Shown: positions 49,049 through 59,151, counted from the first letter of the stretch. The stretch: 64,000 bases of DNA from Vreelandella alkaliphila (GCF_016107625.1 NZ_JABASV010000005.1:62001-126000), one strand, 5' to 3'. Program-made: numbers and translations. Notes: a model not told the origin generated them from the letters alone.

Positions 49049-49849
49049 ATGATGAATAAACCTACTCCATCATCGCCGTTCACGCTGGCCGTCTGCGCTG
49101 AAATGGTGTTCCGCCACTTGCCCGTGTTGGAGCGTGTTAAACGTATTTCTGAACTGGATTTTCAAGTCGAAATCTGGGACTGGACGAAGCACGACATTGA
49201 CGCACTGGCCAATAGCGGGGCGACGTTTTCATCCATGACCGGCTATGTCACCGGCACCCTGGCAGATGCCACCGGGGCAGATGAAATGCTACGCACCGCC
49301 GCTGAGTCGGTTGAGGTAGCAAAGCGCCTTGGCATTCCGCGCCTTAACCTGCATGGCACCGGGCTAGATAGTAATGGGTTGCCCGTTCAGCCTTGCCAGC
49401 AGATGACGGGCGCTATGTGGCTCAAAGCCCGCGACACGCTCAATCGGCTTGCAGATCTTGGCGAGAAGAGTGACGTCACCTTCGTGCTTGAAAACCTCAA
49501 TACCGACGTTGATCACCCCGGCGTACCGTTTGCTCGCTTGGAAGATGTTCTAGCGCTGGTGGAGAGTGTTGATCGGCCCAACTTGCGCATTATGTTGGAC
49601 GTTTATCACGCTCAAATTGGCGAAGGTAATCTGATTGAATTGATTCGCCGCTGCGGGCCGTACATTGGTGAAGTGCAGGTAGCCGATGTGCCTGGGCGCT
49701 GCGAACCGGGGACTGGCGAGATTAACTACCCGGCCATTGCTCAAGCGCTGAACGACATAGGCTATCGCGGCACGGTGGGGTTAGAAGGTTGGGCCTCTGG
49801 CGACGACGAACTAGCACTCAAGCGGTTTCGGGACGCCTTCTCATTTTAG
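49049..49849 (+). CDS. TIM-barrel isomerase (hydroxypyruvate isomerase/IolI-like)
   Basis: 266 residues of the xylose-isomerase-like TIM barrel family. Metal and substrate residues are visible in FEIWDW-like FQVEIWDWTKHD, FVLENLNT, MLDVYHAQIGEGN and VQVADVPGRCEPGTGEINY, which resembles hydroxypyruvate isomerase. Inside an iol operon an inosose isomerase (IolI-type) function is also possible. Sequence alone does not decide. Confidence 0.8.
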   Translation: MMNKPTPSSPFTLAVCAEMVFRHLPVLERVKRISELDFQVEIWDWTKHDIDALANSGATFSSMTGYVTGTLADATGADEMLRTAAESVEVAKRLGIPRLNLHGTGLDSNGLPVQPCQQMTGAMWLKARDTLNRLADLGEKSDVTFVLENLNTDVDHPGVPFARLEDVLALVESVDRPNLRIMLDVYHAQIGEGNLIELIRRCGPYIGEVQVADVPGRCEPGTGEINYPAIAQALNDIGYRGTVGLEGWASGDDELALKRFRDAFSF

Positions 49850-49939
49850 GTAAGCCTCATCGATAGCCACCCAAGACGCTTTTATGCCCAGTGCCCTCTT
49901 TTGCCCGATACCACGAATTTGTGACGTGGGGAGACATTT

Positions 49940-51898
49940 ATGCTGAATAACAATAGTCAACACCGGCCGCTTGACCTGATTTGCCTGGGACGTGTGGCGG
50001 TCGACCTGTACGCCGAGCAGATTGGCAGCCGTTTAGAAGACGTGGCGAGCTTTGCCAAGTACCTAGGTGGCAGCTCGGGCAATATGGCTTACGGCACCGC
50101 TCGTTTAGGATTGAAGTCTGCCATGCTCTCGCGGGTCGGCGATGAACAAATGGGCAATTTTGTTCGCGAGGAATTAGCACGAGTGGGGGTGGATACCTCC
50201 GCGCTACAAACCGACCCCGAGCGCCACACCGGCTTGGTACTGCTGGCGTTAAAAGATCGCGAAAGCTTCCCGCTGCTATTTTACCGCCGCGACTGTGCCG
50301 ATATGGCCATCGACGCCGACGCCATCGACCCTGAATTTATCGCCCGGGCCAAGGCGCTGGCGATTACCGGCACCCATCTTTCTACCGATACCACTCGCCG
50401 GGCGTGCCGCAAAGCGCTGGACGCCGCCGCCCATCATGGCGTGAAGCGGGTGCTGGATATCGACTACCGCCCAGTGCTGTGGGGGCTGACTAACCCTGGT
50501 GATGGTGAAACCCGCTTTATTTCGGATGCAACCGTGACCACCGATCTGCAGCGCTGGCTGGCGGATTTTGACCTGATTGTGGGCACCGAAGAGGAGTTTC
50601 ATATTGCCGGTGGCAGCACGGACACCTTAGCCGCTTTGCGCGCGGTACGTGAGGTTAGCGAAGCCACTCTGGTATGCAAGCTGGGGCCCATGGGCTGTGT
50701 CGTGTTTGAAGGCGCTATTCCTGACCGCATTGAAGACGGCATTCTGGTCAAGGGCGTTCAGGTCGAGGTGCTCAATGTACTGGGCGCTGGCGATGCCTTT
50801 ATGAGTGGCTTGCTACGCGGCTGGCTGCGCAATGAACCCTGGCAAACCAGCGCCGGTTACGCCAATGCCTGTGGCGCGTTGGTGGTCTCCCGCCACGGCT
50901 GTGCCCCCGCCATGCCCACCGAAGACGAGTTATTTGATTACTTGGCGCGCCGGGGTGAGGTACCCCGTCCGGATATTGATCAACGCCTTAATCATCTGCA
51001 CCGCGTCACTACCCGGGTGCCTAGTCAGTGGCCCGAAGTGTTGGGGTTGGCATTTGACCACCGTCGCCAGCTCACCGATATGGCCCGCGAAGAGCATGCC
51101 GACAGCGTGCGGTTGCCAGCACTCAAAAAACTCTTGGTCACCGCCGCTGAAGAGGGCGCCAAGCTGGGCGGCATCTCCACTCCCGCTATCCTGGTTGATG
51201 ACGTGCTGGGTCAGGACGCACTCAATCATGCCAGTGGAAAAGGCTGGTGGATTGGTCGACCGGTAGAGCTGCCAGGCTCACGCCCGCTGCGTTTCCAGCA
51301 TGGCGATGATTTAGGTGCCTGCCTACGAAACTGGCCTAGAGAGCAGATCATTAAATGCTTGGTGTTCTACCATCCTGACGATGAACTCTCACTGCGCCTA
51401 GAGCAGGAGGAGCGTCTGCGCCAGCTCTATCAGGCGGCCTGTACTTATGGGCTGGAGTTGCTGATTGAGATAATCCCTCCCGCTGATATGCAAAGCGATA
51501 ACACGACGCTACCGCGCAGCCTTCAGCGACTCTACAACCTAGGCATTCGCCCAGACTGGTGGAAGCTACCCTCAATGACGGATGTTGCCTGGCAGGCAGT
51601 GGGCGAGACGATTGAGCGCGAGGATGCATACTGCCGCGGGGTTGTACTGCTCGGGCTCGACGCCCCTATGGACGACATGAAACGCGGCTTTGAAGCAGCA
51701 GCCAATCATGCCTGCTGTAAGGGTTTCACCGTTGGCCGCACGCTATTTGCTAGTGCGAGTCGTGATTGGCTGGCCGGGCGTATCGACGACGCTAGCTTGG
51801 TAGCGCGAGTCGCCCAAAACTATGCCGAGCTGATAAAGGCGTGGCGGCAACTAAGGCAGGCGCAGCCGCAAACGCTGGCCCACACGGAGGAGGCGTAA
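49940..51898 (+). CDS. iolC: IolC kinase fused to DUF2090 (probable aldolase)
   Basis: 652 residues. The N-terminal half (about 10-335) is a PfkB-family kinase: GGSSGNMAYGTARLGL and VLGAGDAFMSGLLRG with the catalytic aspartate. The C-terminal half (about 345-640) is DUF2090, a class-I-aldolase-like barrel that is fused to IolC in many proteobacteria. The kinase makes 5-dehydro-2-deoxygluconate 6-phosphate; the fused part is predicted to cleave it, taking the place of IolJ, for which no separate gene is present. GGGGAG precedes the ATG. Confidence 0.93.
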   Translation: MLNNNSQHRPLDLICLGRVAVDLYAEQIGSRLEDVASFAKYLGGSSGNMAYGTARLGLKSAMLSRVGDEQMGNFVREELARVGVDTSALQTDPERHTGLVLLALKDRESFPLLFYRRDCADMAIDADAIDPEFIARAKALAITGTHLSTDTTRRACRKALDAAAHHGVKRVLDIDYRPVLWGLTNPGDGETRFISDATVTTDLQRWLADFDLIVGTEEEFHIAGGSTDTLAALRAVREVSEATLVCKLGPMGCVVFEGAIPDRIEDGILVKGVQVEVLNVLGAGDAFMSGLLRGWLRNEPWQTSAGYANACGALVVSRHGCAPAMPTEDELFDYLARRGEVPRPDIDQRLNHLHRVTTRVPSQWPEVLGLAFDHRRQLTDMAREEHADSVRLPALKKLLVTAAEEGAKLGGISTPAILVDDVLGQDALNHASGKGWWIGRPVELPGSRPLRFQHGDDLGACLRNWPREQIIKCLVFYHPDDELSLRLEQEERLRQLYQAACTYGLELLIEIIPPADMQSDNTTLPRSLQRLYNLGIRPDWWKLPSMTDVAWQAVGETIEREDAYCRGVVLLGLDAPMDDMKRGFEAAANHACCKGFTVGRTLFASASRDWLAGRIDDASLVARVAQNYAELIKAWRQLRQAQPQTLAHTEEA

Positions 51899-51899
51899 G

Positions 51900-53747
51900 A
51901 TGAGCACCATTCGACTCACCATGGCCCAGGCGCTGGTCAAGTATCTCTCCGCTCAGCGTATTGAGATAAATGGCCAAGAAGTGGCGCTGTTTGAAGGCGT
52001 GTTTGCGATTTTTGGTCATGGCAACGTGGCGGGGTTAGGCGAAGCGCTTTACCACGTGCAAGACGAATTGCCGACCTTTCGTGCCCATAACGAACAGTCC
52101 ATGGCCCACGCGGCGATTGCCTTTGCCAAAGCCAATGGCCGCCAGCGCTTAATGGCCGCGACCAGCTCCATCGGCCCGGGGGCGACCAATATGGTGACCG
52201 CCGCGGCGCTCGCTCATGCCAACCGTTTGCCGATCCTGCTGCTGCCGGGGGACACCTTTGCCACCCGCGAACCGGATCCGGTGCTCCAACAAGTGGAGCA
52301 TTTCGGTGACCCTACGATTAGCGTCAACGACTGTTTCCGCCCGGTGTCGCGCTACTTCGACCGGATTAATCGCCCAGAGCAACTGCTGACCAGCTTGCCA
52401 CAAGCGATGGCTACGCTTCTGGATCCTGAACACTGCGGCCCTGTAACCCTGGCGCTGCCTCAGGATGTACAGACCTTTGCCTATGACTACCCAGAGGCTT
52501 TTTTTGCCCCCAACGTGCATCGCATTCGTCGCTCGCCACCGGATGCATACCAGCTAAGCCAAGCCATTACCGCGTTGCAGCAGGCTAAATGCCCGCTGAT
52601 CATTGCCGGTGGCGGCGTGCATTACGCCGCTGCCTGCGATGCCCTGGCCGAGTTTGCCAAAACACGCGGTATTCCGGTGGCTGAAACTCAGGCCGGAAAA
52701 GGCGCACTGGCCGATAGCCACACCTGTGCCGTAGGTGCCATTGGGGTGACCGGTAGTGCAGCTGCTAACCAATTGGCGGAGCAGGCGGATGTCATTCTGG
52801 CGGTGGGCACGCGTTTGCAGGACTTTACCACTGGCTCTCGGGCGCTGTTTGAAAGCAGCGATAAAACACTTATCGCCCTTAACGTTGGCCGTTTCGATAG
52901 CTTGAAGCATCAAGCGTTACCGCTTAGCTGCGATGCTTTGATCGGGCTGGGGCAACTCGACGCAGCGCTGGGCGAGTGGCGCGGTAGCGATGAATGGCGC
53001 GAACAAACCGGCACTCGCAAACGCGAATGGGCCGAAATAGTGCGCCGTGTAACCGCAGATCAAGGGCTAGCGCTGCCCACCGATGCTCAGGTGATCGGTG
53101 CAGTTAATCGCCAAGCTGGCAGCGATACTACCGTGGTCTGCGCTGCCGGTGGTTTGCCCGGCGAGCTGCACAAACTCTGGCAATGTTCGGGCCCTGGCAG
53201 CTACCACGTTGAGTACGGTTTCTCCTGCATGGGCTATGAAATTGCCGGCGGGCTGGGCGTCAAGATGGCTAAACCTGACAACGAGGTAGTGGTGCTGGTC
53301 GGTGATGGCAGCTACCTGATGCACAACTCGGAGCTGGCGACCTCGGTGATGCTGGGCCACAAGCTGACTGTGGTGGTGTTGGATAACCGCGGTTATGGCT
53401 GTATCAACCGCTTGCAGCACGCCACTGGCGGCGCGGGGTTCAACAACCTGCTGCAAGATTGCCGCACCGTCGAGGCTGGTGCACCGAAAACCGATTTTGC
53501 CGCCCACGCTAAAGCGTTGGGCTGTGAGTCTGAGTCAGTGAGCGGCATTGCGGAGCTGGAGCAGGCGTTGGTGCGCGCTCGCAGCGCCAACTCGACCTAT
53601 GTGATTGCCCTGGATACTGACCCACTGCCCAGCACCCAAGAAGGCGGTGCCTGGTGGGAAGTGGCCGTGCCCGAGGTTTCCGAGCGTGAAGCCGTCAATA
53701 AAGCCTATCAAGGTTACCGCGAAGCCAAGCAGCGCCAGGCCCGCTAA
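51900..53747 (+). CDS. iolD: 3D-trihydroxycyclohexane-1,2-dione hydrolase IolD
   Basis: 615 residues of the thiamine-diphosphate enzyme family. IFGHGNVAGLGEAL near the start and the cofactor-binding GDGSYLMHNSELATS are typical. It opens the inositol-derived ring to 5-deoxy-glucuronate. It begins one base after the iolC stop, with GGAGG in the end of iolC. Confidence 0.95.
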   Translation: MSTIRLTMAQALVKYLSAQRIEINGQEVALFEGVFAIFGHGNVAGLGEALYHVQDELPTFRAHNEQSMAHAAIAFAKANGRQRLMAATSSIGPGATNMVTAAALAHANRLPILLLPGDTFATREPDPVLQQVEHFGDPTISVNDCFRPVSRYFDRINRPEQLLTSLPQAMATLLDPEHCGPVTLALPQDVQTFAYDYPEAFFAPNVHRIRRSPPDAYQLSQAITALQQAKCPLIIAGGGVHYAAACDALAEFAKTRGIPVAETQAGKGALADSHTCAVGAIGVTGSAAANQLAEQADVILAVGTRLQDFTTGSRALFESSDKTLIALNVGRFDSLKHQALPLSCDALIGLGQLDAALGEWRGSDEWREQTGTRKREWAEIVRRVTADQGLALPTDAQVIGAVNRQAGSDTTVVCAAGGLPGELHKLWQCSGPGSYHVEYGFSCMGYEIAGGLGVKMAKPDNEVVVLVGDGSYLMHNSELATSVMLGHKLTVVVLDNRGYGCINRLQHATGGAGFNNLLQDCRTVEAGAPKTDFAAHAKALGCESESVSGIAELEQALVRARSANSTYVIALDTDPLPSTQEGGAWWEVAVPEVSEREAVNKAYQGYREAKQRQAR

Positions 53748-53771
53748 TCAAATACAGAACATCAGAGAGTC

Positions 53772-53798
53772 GGCGATAGGGTAAAGCGCCCTAACGCC
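53772..53798 (+). terminator. Intra-operon hairpin between iolD and iolE
   Basis: GGCG-a-TAGGG and CCCTA-a-CGCC pair with one A-A mismatch around TAAAGCG. No T tract follows (AAAAAT does). Confidence 0.6.
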
Positions 53799-53833
53799 AA
53801 AAATACTCAGACAAAAATGATAAGGAATACGCT

Positions 53834-54736
53834 ATGCCGACGGTTACTTTAGGCATCAATCCGCTCACCTGGACTAATGATGATTTGCCCAGCCTGGGTG
53901 GCGCAACACCGCTGGAAACCTGTTTGAAAGAGGGGCGCGAGGCAGGCTTTAGTGGTTTTGAATTAGGTAACAAGTTTCCCCGCACGCCCGACGCCTTGAA
54001 TCAGGTGCTTAGCGCCCACGACTTGGCGCTTGTGTCGGGCTGGTACTCTGCGCAGCTGTTGGAACGCACGCCTGAAGAAGAGATTGACGCTATTCAGGAT
54101 CACATGAACCTGCTCAAGCAGTGCGGCGCTAAGGTGATGGTGCTATGTGAAGTTACCCACTGTGTACACGGCGATCAGGAGCGTCCGCTCTCCCAGCGTC
54201 CGCACCTTTCCGAGCAAGAGTGGCAGCGCCTGCTGCATGGCCTTGAGGTGGTGGGTGACTACCTGAAATCCCAGGGCATTCAAATGGTGTATCACCACCA
54301 CCTGGGCACAGTAATCGAAAGCCAGGCCGACGTTGAGCGCTTAATGGACAACACTGGCGAAGGTGTGGGTCTACTGCTTGATTTCGGTCATCTGCGCGGT
54401 GCAGGCGGCGATCCGCTCGCCATCGCCAAACGCTACAGCCAGCGCATTCACCATGTGCACTGCAAAGACCTGCGCTTCCCTGTGCTGGACGCAGTGCGCA
54501 ACCGCGATAAAAGCTTTTTAAACGGTGTGTTAGACGGCCTGTTTACGGTGCCGGGGGATGGCAATGTAGATTTTCTGCCCGCCTTAACCCACCTGTGCGA
54601 ACAGGGCTACCAGGGTTGGTTAGTGGTTGAAGCCGAGCAAGACCCTGAAGTCGCCCATCCGTTGACCTATGCTCGCCTGGGGTATCGCAACTTGCGCCAA
54701 CTTGCCGAGCAGGCAGGTTTCGACATTGCCAGCTAA
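53834..54736 (+). CDS. iolE: 2-Keto-myo-inositol dehydratase IolE
   Basis: 300 residues, TIM-barrel family, normal length. VTLGINPLTWTNDDLPSLGG is the IolE start and VYHHHLGTVIES with LLLDFGHLRGAGGDP holds metal ligands. It dehydrates 2-keto-myo-inositol to the diketone used by IolD. Confidence 0.94.
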   Translation: MPTVTLGINPLTWTNDDLPSLGGATPLETCLKEGREAGFSGFELGNKFPRTPDALNQVLSAHDLALVSGWYSAQLLERTPEEEIDAIQDHMNLLKQCGAKVMVLCEVTHCVHGDQERPLSQRPHLSEQEWQRLLHGLEVVGDYLKSQGIQMVYHHHLGTVIESQADVERLMDNTGEGVGLLLDFGHLRGAGGDPLAIAKRYSQRIHHVHCKDLRFPVLDAVRNRDKSFLNGVLDGLFTVPGDGNVDFLPALTHLCEQGYQGWLVVEAEQDPEVAHPLTYARLGYRNLRQLAEQAGFDIAS

Positions 54737-54772
54737 ACAGTGCCAGTCGCCGCCTTTTAATCAGGAGCTTGT

Positions 54773-56275
54773 ATGAAGACGTTATCCCATTATCTTAATG
54801 GTGAGTTCTCCACCGGTCAGAGCCAGCGCACTGCGCCGGTTTATAATCCGGCCACCGGCGAACAAAGCGCCCTGGTAGCGCTAGCCACCGCCGATGAAAC
54901 TCGTGAAGCAGTGCGCATCGCCGACGAAGCCTTTGCCGTTTGGTCAAAAGTCTCGCCGCTAAAGCGCTCGCGCATCTTGTTTAAATTCAAGGCGCTGGTC
55001 GAAGAGCACACCGATGAGCTGGCGCGGCTCATCTCCAGCGAACACGGCAAGGTGTTTTCAGACGCCAAAGGCGAAGTGACTCGCGGCCTGGAAGTAGTCG
55101 AGTTTGCCTGCGGCATTCCCCACCTGCAGAAAGGCGAGCACTCTATGAACGTCGGCACCGGCGTTGATAGCTATTCGATGATGCAGCCGCTGGGCGTGTG
55201 CGCCGGTATCTCGCCGTTTAACTTCCCCGCCATGGTGCCCATGTGGATGTTCCCCATTGCCTTGGCCTGCGGCAACACCTTTGTCATGAAACCTTCGGAA
55301 AAAGATCCCTCTACGCCGCTGCGCTTAGCTGAGCTACTTAAAGAGGCGGGCCTGCCGGATGGTGTCTTTAACGTCATCAATGGTGATAAAGAAGCGGTAG
55401 ATGTGCGGCTCACCGATGAGCGTGTTCAGGCGGTAAGTTTTGTGGGTTCCACACCCATCGCCGAGTACATCTACGCCACGGCATCAGCACATGGCAAGCG
55501 TGTTCAGGCGCTGGGCGGGGCTAAAAACCATATGGTGATTATGCCCGATGCGGATCTCGATCAAGCCGTGGGTGCCCTGATGGGCGCGGCCTATGGCTCA
55601 GCAGGCGAGCGCTGTATGGCGATTTCGGTGGCCGTGCCTGTGGGCGAAGAAACCGCTAACCGCCTGCGTGAAAAGCTGGTGGCTGAACTGGATAAATTGA
55701 CGGTCGGGCCTGGCTTGGTTGATGGCCCTGATAACGATATGGGGCCGCTGATCACCCGCGAGCATCGCGACAAGGTGGCGGGCTATATTCAGGTTGGTGT
55801 GGATGAAGGCGCAGAGCTCGTGGTCGACGGTCGCCAGACAACGGTTGATATCGCAGGCGATGGCTACTTTATTGGCGGCACTCTGTTCGATCATGTGACG
55901 CCAAAAATGCGTATTCACTCCGAGGAGATCTTTGGCCCGGTGCTGGCGATTGCTCGCGTGGCCAGCTTCGACGAAGCGGTCAGCATGATCAACGCTCATG
56001 AATACGGCAACGGCACGGCAATCTTTACCCGCGATGGCGATGCCGCGCGCCAATACTGCGAGCAGATCCAGGTCGGTATGGTGGGGGTTAACGTACCGAT
56101 TCCGGTACCCATGGCGTTCCACAGCTTTGGCGGTTGGAAACGTTCACTGTTTGGCCCGCTGCATATGCACGGCCCCGACGGCGTGCGTTTCTACACTCGC
56201 ATGAAAACCATCACACAGCGCTGGCCCAGCGGCATTCGTGAAGAGACCAACCACTTCACCATGCCGACCATGTAA
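54773..56275 (+). CDS. iolA: Methylmalonate-semialdehyde dehydrogenase IolA
   Basis: 500 residues, CoA-acylating aldehyde dehydrogenase (MmsA/IolA). SPFNFPAMVPMWMFPIALACGN and the catalytic cysteine in AGERCMAISVAV are typical. It converts malonate semialdehyde from the inositol pathway to acetyl-CoA. AGGAG precedes the ATG. Confidence 0.95.
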   Translation: MKTLSHYLNGEFSTGQSQRTAPVYNPATGEQSALVALATADETREAVRIADEAFAVWSKVSPLKRSRILFKFKALVEEHTDELARLISSEHGKVFSDAKGEVTRGLEVVEFACGIPHLQKGEHSMNVGTGVDSYSMMQPLGVCAGISPFNFPAMVPMWMFPIALACGNTFVMKPSEKDPSTPLRLAELLKEAGLPDGVFNVINGDKEAVDVRLTDERVQAVSFVGSTPIAEYIYATASAHGKRVQALGGAKNHMVIMPDADLDQAVGALMGAAYGSAGERCMAISVAVPVGEETANRLREKLVAELDKLTVGPGLVDGPDNDMGPLITREHRDKVAGYIQVGVDEGAELVVDGRQTTVDIAGDGYFIGGTLFDHVTPKMRIHSEEIFGPVLAIARVASFDEAVSMINAHEYGNGTAIFTRDGDAARQYCEQIQVGMVGVNVPIPVPMAFHSFGGWKRSLFGPLHMHGPDGVRFYTRMKTITQRWPSGIREETNHFTMPTM

Positions 56276-56301
56276 GCAGTCTATGGGGCACGACATCATT
56301 C

Positions 56302-56332
56302 AACGCCGGGCCCAGCCCGGCGTTATTGTTTT
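56302..56332 (+). terminator. Terminator-like hairpin after iolA
   Basis: AACGCCGGGC and GCCCGGCGTT form a perfect 10-bp stem around CCA, followed by ATTGTTTT. It is the best terminator candidate within the iol operon, yet another gene in the same direction starts 19 bases further on. Confidence 0.75.
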
Positions 56333-56350
56333 AGAACAGGGATAACCACA

Positions 56351-57472
56351 ATGAAAACCCTCAAGATTGGTCTAATCGGCACCGGTTTTATGGGCAAAGC
56401 CCACGCCATTGCCTTTAATGCAGCATCCAGCGTTTTTGAGCTGCCCGCTAAGCCCGTTTGCGAACTGCTGGCGGATGTCGACCTCGCCACTGCGGAGATC
56501 CGAGCAAGTGCTTGGGGATTTGCCCGTGCCACCGATGACTGGCGCGCCTTGGTAGAAGATAGTGACGTGGACGTGGTGGATATCTGCGCGCCTAACTTCC
56601 TGCATAAAGAAATGGCGCTGGCCGCTATCGCCGCTGGCAAGCATGTTTACGCTGAAAAGCCGCTGGCGCTGAGTACGGCAGACGCCGACGAGATGGTCGC
56701 CGCGGCTGAAAAGGCGGGCGTCAAAACCCTGGTAGGCTTCAACTACATTCGCAATTCTGCCACCCAGTTGGCTCGTCAGATTGTTGCCAGCGGTGAAATT
56801 GGTGAGCTGATTCACTTTCGTGGGCGGCACAATGAGGATTACCTGCTCGACCCGCACAAGCCCCATGACTGGCATACCAAGCGGGCGACCGCTGGGGCCG
56901 GTGCGTTAGGTGATGTGGGGTCGCATATCCTCAATATGGCCGAATTTTTAACCGGGCAGCGGATTAGCGAGGTTTGCGGCCAGCTACAGACTGTCATCCC
57001 CTCTCGGCCCAATGCCGACGGGAGTGCTATGGCTGCGGTGGAAAACGACGATCAGGCCCAGGCCATGCTGCGGTTTGATAAAGGGTTAATCGGCAATATC
57101 GAAACGTCTCGGGTGGCGGCTGGTCGCAAAATGGGCTTGGCCTACACGCTAACGGGCACCAAAGGTGCCATTGTGTTTGATCAAGAGCGCATGAGCGAGC
57201 TGCAGCTGTATCGCCACGGCGATGCCCACGGCAGGCGTGGGTTCACTACGCTGTTAGCAGGCCCGGAACATCCCGACTATGCCGCGTTCAGCCCCGCACC
57301 AGGGCACGGTCTGGGCTATAACGATCAGAAAATTATCGAGGTGCGCGACCTAGTGGAGGGCATCATCAACCACCGCCCCCTCTATCCTGACTTCCGCGAA
57401 GCCGCGCGGGTGAATCGTTTGATAGATGCGATTGAGTCCTCAGATAAACAAGGTATGTGGGTAGCTGTATAA
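56351..57472 (+). CDS. Second Gfo/Idh/MocA dehydrogenase of the iol locus
   Basis: 373 residues with GLIGTGFMGKAHA as NAD loop, AEKPLAL with the catalytic lysine, and GDVGSHILNMAEF with conserved acid and histidine. It is only distantly similar to the IolG at 43876. A role with scyllo-inositol or another inositol isomer is likely from context but not shown by the sequence. Confidence 0.87.
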   Translation: MKTLKIGLIGTGFMGKAHAIAFNAASSVFELPAKPVCELLADVDLATAEIRASAWGFARATDDWRALVEDSDVDVVDICAPNFLHKEMALAAIAAGKHVYAEKPLALSTADADEMVAAAEKAGVKTLVGFNYIRNSATQLARQIVASGEIGELIHFRGRHNEDYLLDPHKPHDWHTKRATAGAGALGDVGSHILNMAEFLTGQRISEVCGQLQTVIPSRPNADGSAMAAVENDDQAQAMLRFDKGLIGNIETSRVAAGRKMGLAYTLTGTKGAIVFDQERMSELQLYRHGDAHGRRGFTTLLAGPEHPDYAAFSPAPGHGLGYNDQKIIEVRDLVEGIINHRPLYPDFREAARVNRLIDAIESSDKQGMWVAV

Positions 57473-57526
57473 AGTTACACAGCTAAATCATTGAGCTATT
57501 TTCACGTGATTAGCTATTAAAGCAGG

Positions 57527-57564
57527 CCCACTGGCACTGAAACGGCAGGTTCAGCGTCAGTGGG
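57527..57564. terminator. Two-way hairpin between idh and mgtE
   Basis: CCCACTG (57527-57533) and CAGTGGG (57558-57564) form the outer stem; CTGAA and TTCAG continue it inside after a few mismatches. It lies between convergent genes, 10 bases past the mgtE stop. Confidence 0.65.
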
Positions 57565-57574
57565 TGCCTTCTGA

Positions 57575-58930
57575 TCACAAAATAATCAGCGTGGCTAGCC
57601 CCAGGAACGTCATAAAGCCGACCACATCAGTAACGGTGGTTAAAATGACGGCACCTGATAATGCGGGATCTATTTGCAATCTTTTCAGCACTAAGGGAAT
57701 CAGCACGCCTGATAAATTAGCAAGGCTCATATTCACAAAGATGGCCAACGTAATCACCAGCGTAATCAGCGGATCGCCGAACCACAGATAGGAAATACCA
57801 CCAACGACGAGTGCCCACACCAGGCCGTTACTCATCCCCACCCACATCTCTTTGTTATAGAGCCACTGTTTGTTATTACCGGCGAGCTGACCGAGCGCTA
57901 AACCGCGTATCACCACCGTGAGGGTTTGGCTGCCCGCAATCCCGCCCATACTCGCGACCACCGGCATCAGGATGGCTAGCGCTACAATTTGGTCCAGTAC
58001 CTCTTCAAACTGCCCAATTACGAAGGCCGCTAAAAAGGCCGTGAGCAGGTTAATACCCAACCAAATGCCGCGGCTCTTTGCGCTGCGGAGTATCGGGGTG
58101 AAGACTTCTTCTTCGTCGCTGACGCCCGACATGTGCTTTAACGTCATGTCTGCATCATCTTGGGTGATTTCTAATACATCAGCAGCGTTCAACTGGCCTA
58201 CTAACAACCCGTCGCTATCGCAAACAGGGACAAAAGGCAGCTCTTTAGAGCGGAGCAGTGCGGCAGCCTCGCTTACCTTCATCTGATCATTAAGTGTGAA
58301 GGGGGCAACCATATACTCATCAACGACGCTCTCCTGTGGTTGTTTGACTAGATCAATGAGCGTCAGCGTGCCTAACAGGCGCTTATCCTTGTCGGTAATC
58401 ATAATCTGTTGTGACTCATCGTCGAGCAGGTGATGAATGCGGATATAGCGCTGTACGGCTTCCAGCGATACGCCCTGTTTTACATTGACCGTCTCTGGGT
58501 CCATGTAACGACCGACCACGTCATCTTCATAAGAATGAAGGTTCTCAACTTGGGCGCGGATCTCTTGATCTAAGCTGGCATAGACAGTCGTTTTGATCTC
58601 TTCGTCGGCGACGTCGAGAACTTCAGCCACTTCCTGAGCATCTAGGCCTTTAACGATTTGTTCTACATCGCTGGCAGAAAGGTCTTCAATATAGTCGGCA
58701 CGAATATCTTCATCGACTTCGGCGAGCACTTCACCGAGCAGTGCTTCCGGAATGTGCTCCCACAATCGGTCGCGAGTTTTGGTTGGGAAAGACTCAAGCG
58801 TGCGCGCAATCGATAAGATATCGAGTTCAGTAAACAGCTCGCTTAGGGCGGCGGTATCTTCCTCATCTAACCGTTTTTGAAGATAGAGCAGTTGCTCCTC
58901 TGAATTTGTGTATTTTTCCTCATCGCGCAT
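57575..58930 (-). CDS. mgtE: Magnesium transporter MgtE
   Basis: The ATG at 58930 (MRDEEKYTNSEEQLL) has AAGGAC eight bases upstream; a longer frame from 58972 lacks a site. 451 residues: the acidic N-terminal MgtE domain (about 15-120), a pair of CBS domains (about 130-255) and five membrane segments (about 285-450) with VASMGGIAGSQTL and VTDVVGFMTFLGLA. The gate closes when cytoplasmic magnesium is high. It is a single-gene unit. Confidence 0.94.
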   Translation of the reverse strand: MRDEEKYTNSEEQLLYLQKRLDEEDTAALSELFTELDILSIARTLESFPTKTRDRLWEHIPEALLGEVLAEVDEDIRADYIEDLSASDVEQIVKGLDAQEVAEVLDVADEEIKTTVYASLDQEIRAQVENLHSYEDDVVGRYMDPETVNVKQGVSLEAVQRYIRIHHLLDDESQQIMITDKDKRLLGTLTLIDLVKQPQESVVDEYMVAPFTLNDQMKVSEAAALLRSKELPFVPVCDSDGLLVGQLNAADVLEITQDDADMTLKHMSGVSDEEEVFTPILRSAKSRGIWLGINLLTAFLAAFVIGQFEEVLDQIVALAILMPVVASMGGIAGSQTLTVVIRGLALGQLAGNNKQWLYNKEMWVGMSNGLVWALVVGGISYLWFGDPLITLVITLAIFVNMSLANLSGVLIPLVLKRLQIDPALSGAVILTTVTDVVGFMTFLGLATLIIL

Positions 58931-59037
58931 AGAGCCCGTCCTTATTGGAAGCTTAGTGTTAAAGAAGTGCAAACTCCTGGCGGCTCGCTTTATGAATGTT
59001 ATAGACAGGTAGGGTTGAAAGCCATGGCGGTATTGTG

Positions 59038-59151
59038 ATGCAAGCGCACGATATACCAGCCCATATCGTGCCCAAGCAGCCCTACAGCTGGAAGTGGCGA
59101 GGCGTTGATGACATCACCTCACTAAACGATGAACTATCCAGTCACATTTAA
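59038..59151 (+). CDS. Possible 37-residue small protein
   Basis: An ATG frame reading MQAHDIPAHIVPKQPYSWKW and then about 17 more residues to TAA, between divergent mgtE and the end of ybaN. Composition is protein-like, but the ribosome site is weak and no family is recognised. It overlaps the last four bases of the convergent DUF454 gene. Confidence 0.3.
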   Translation: MQAHDIPAHIVPKQPYSWKWRGVDDITSLNDELSSHI

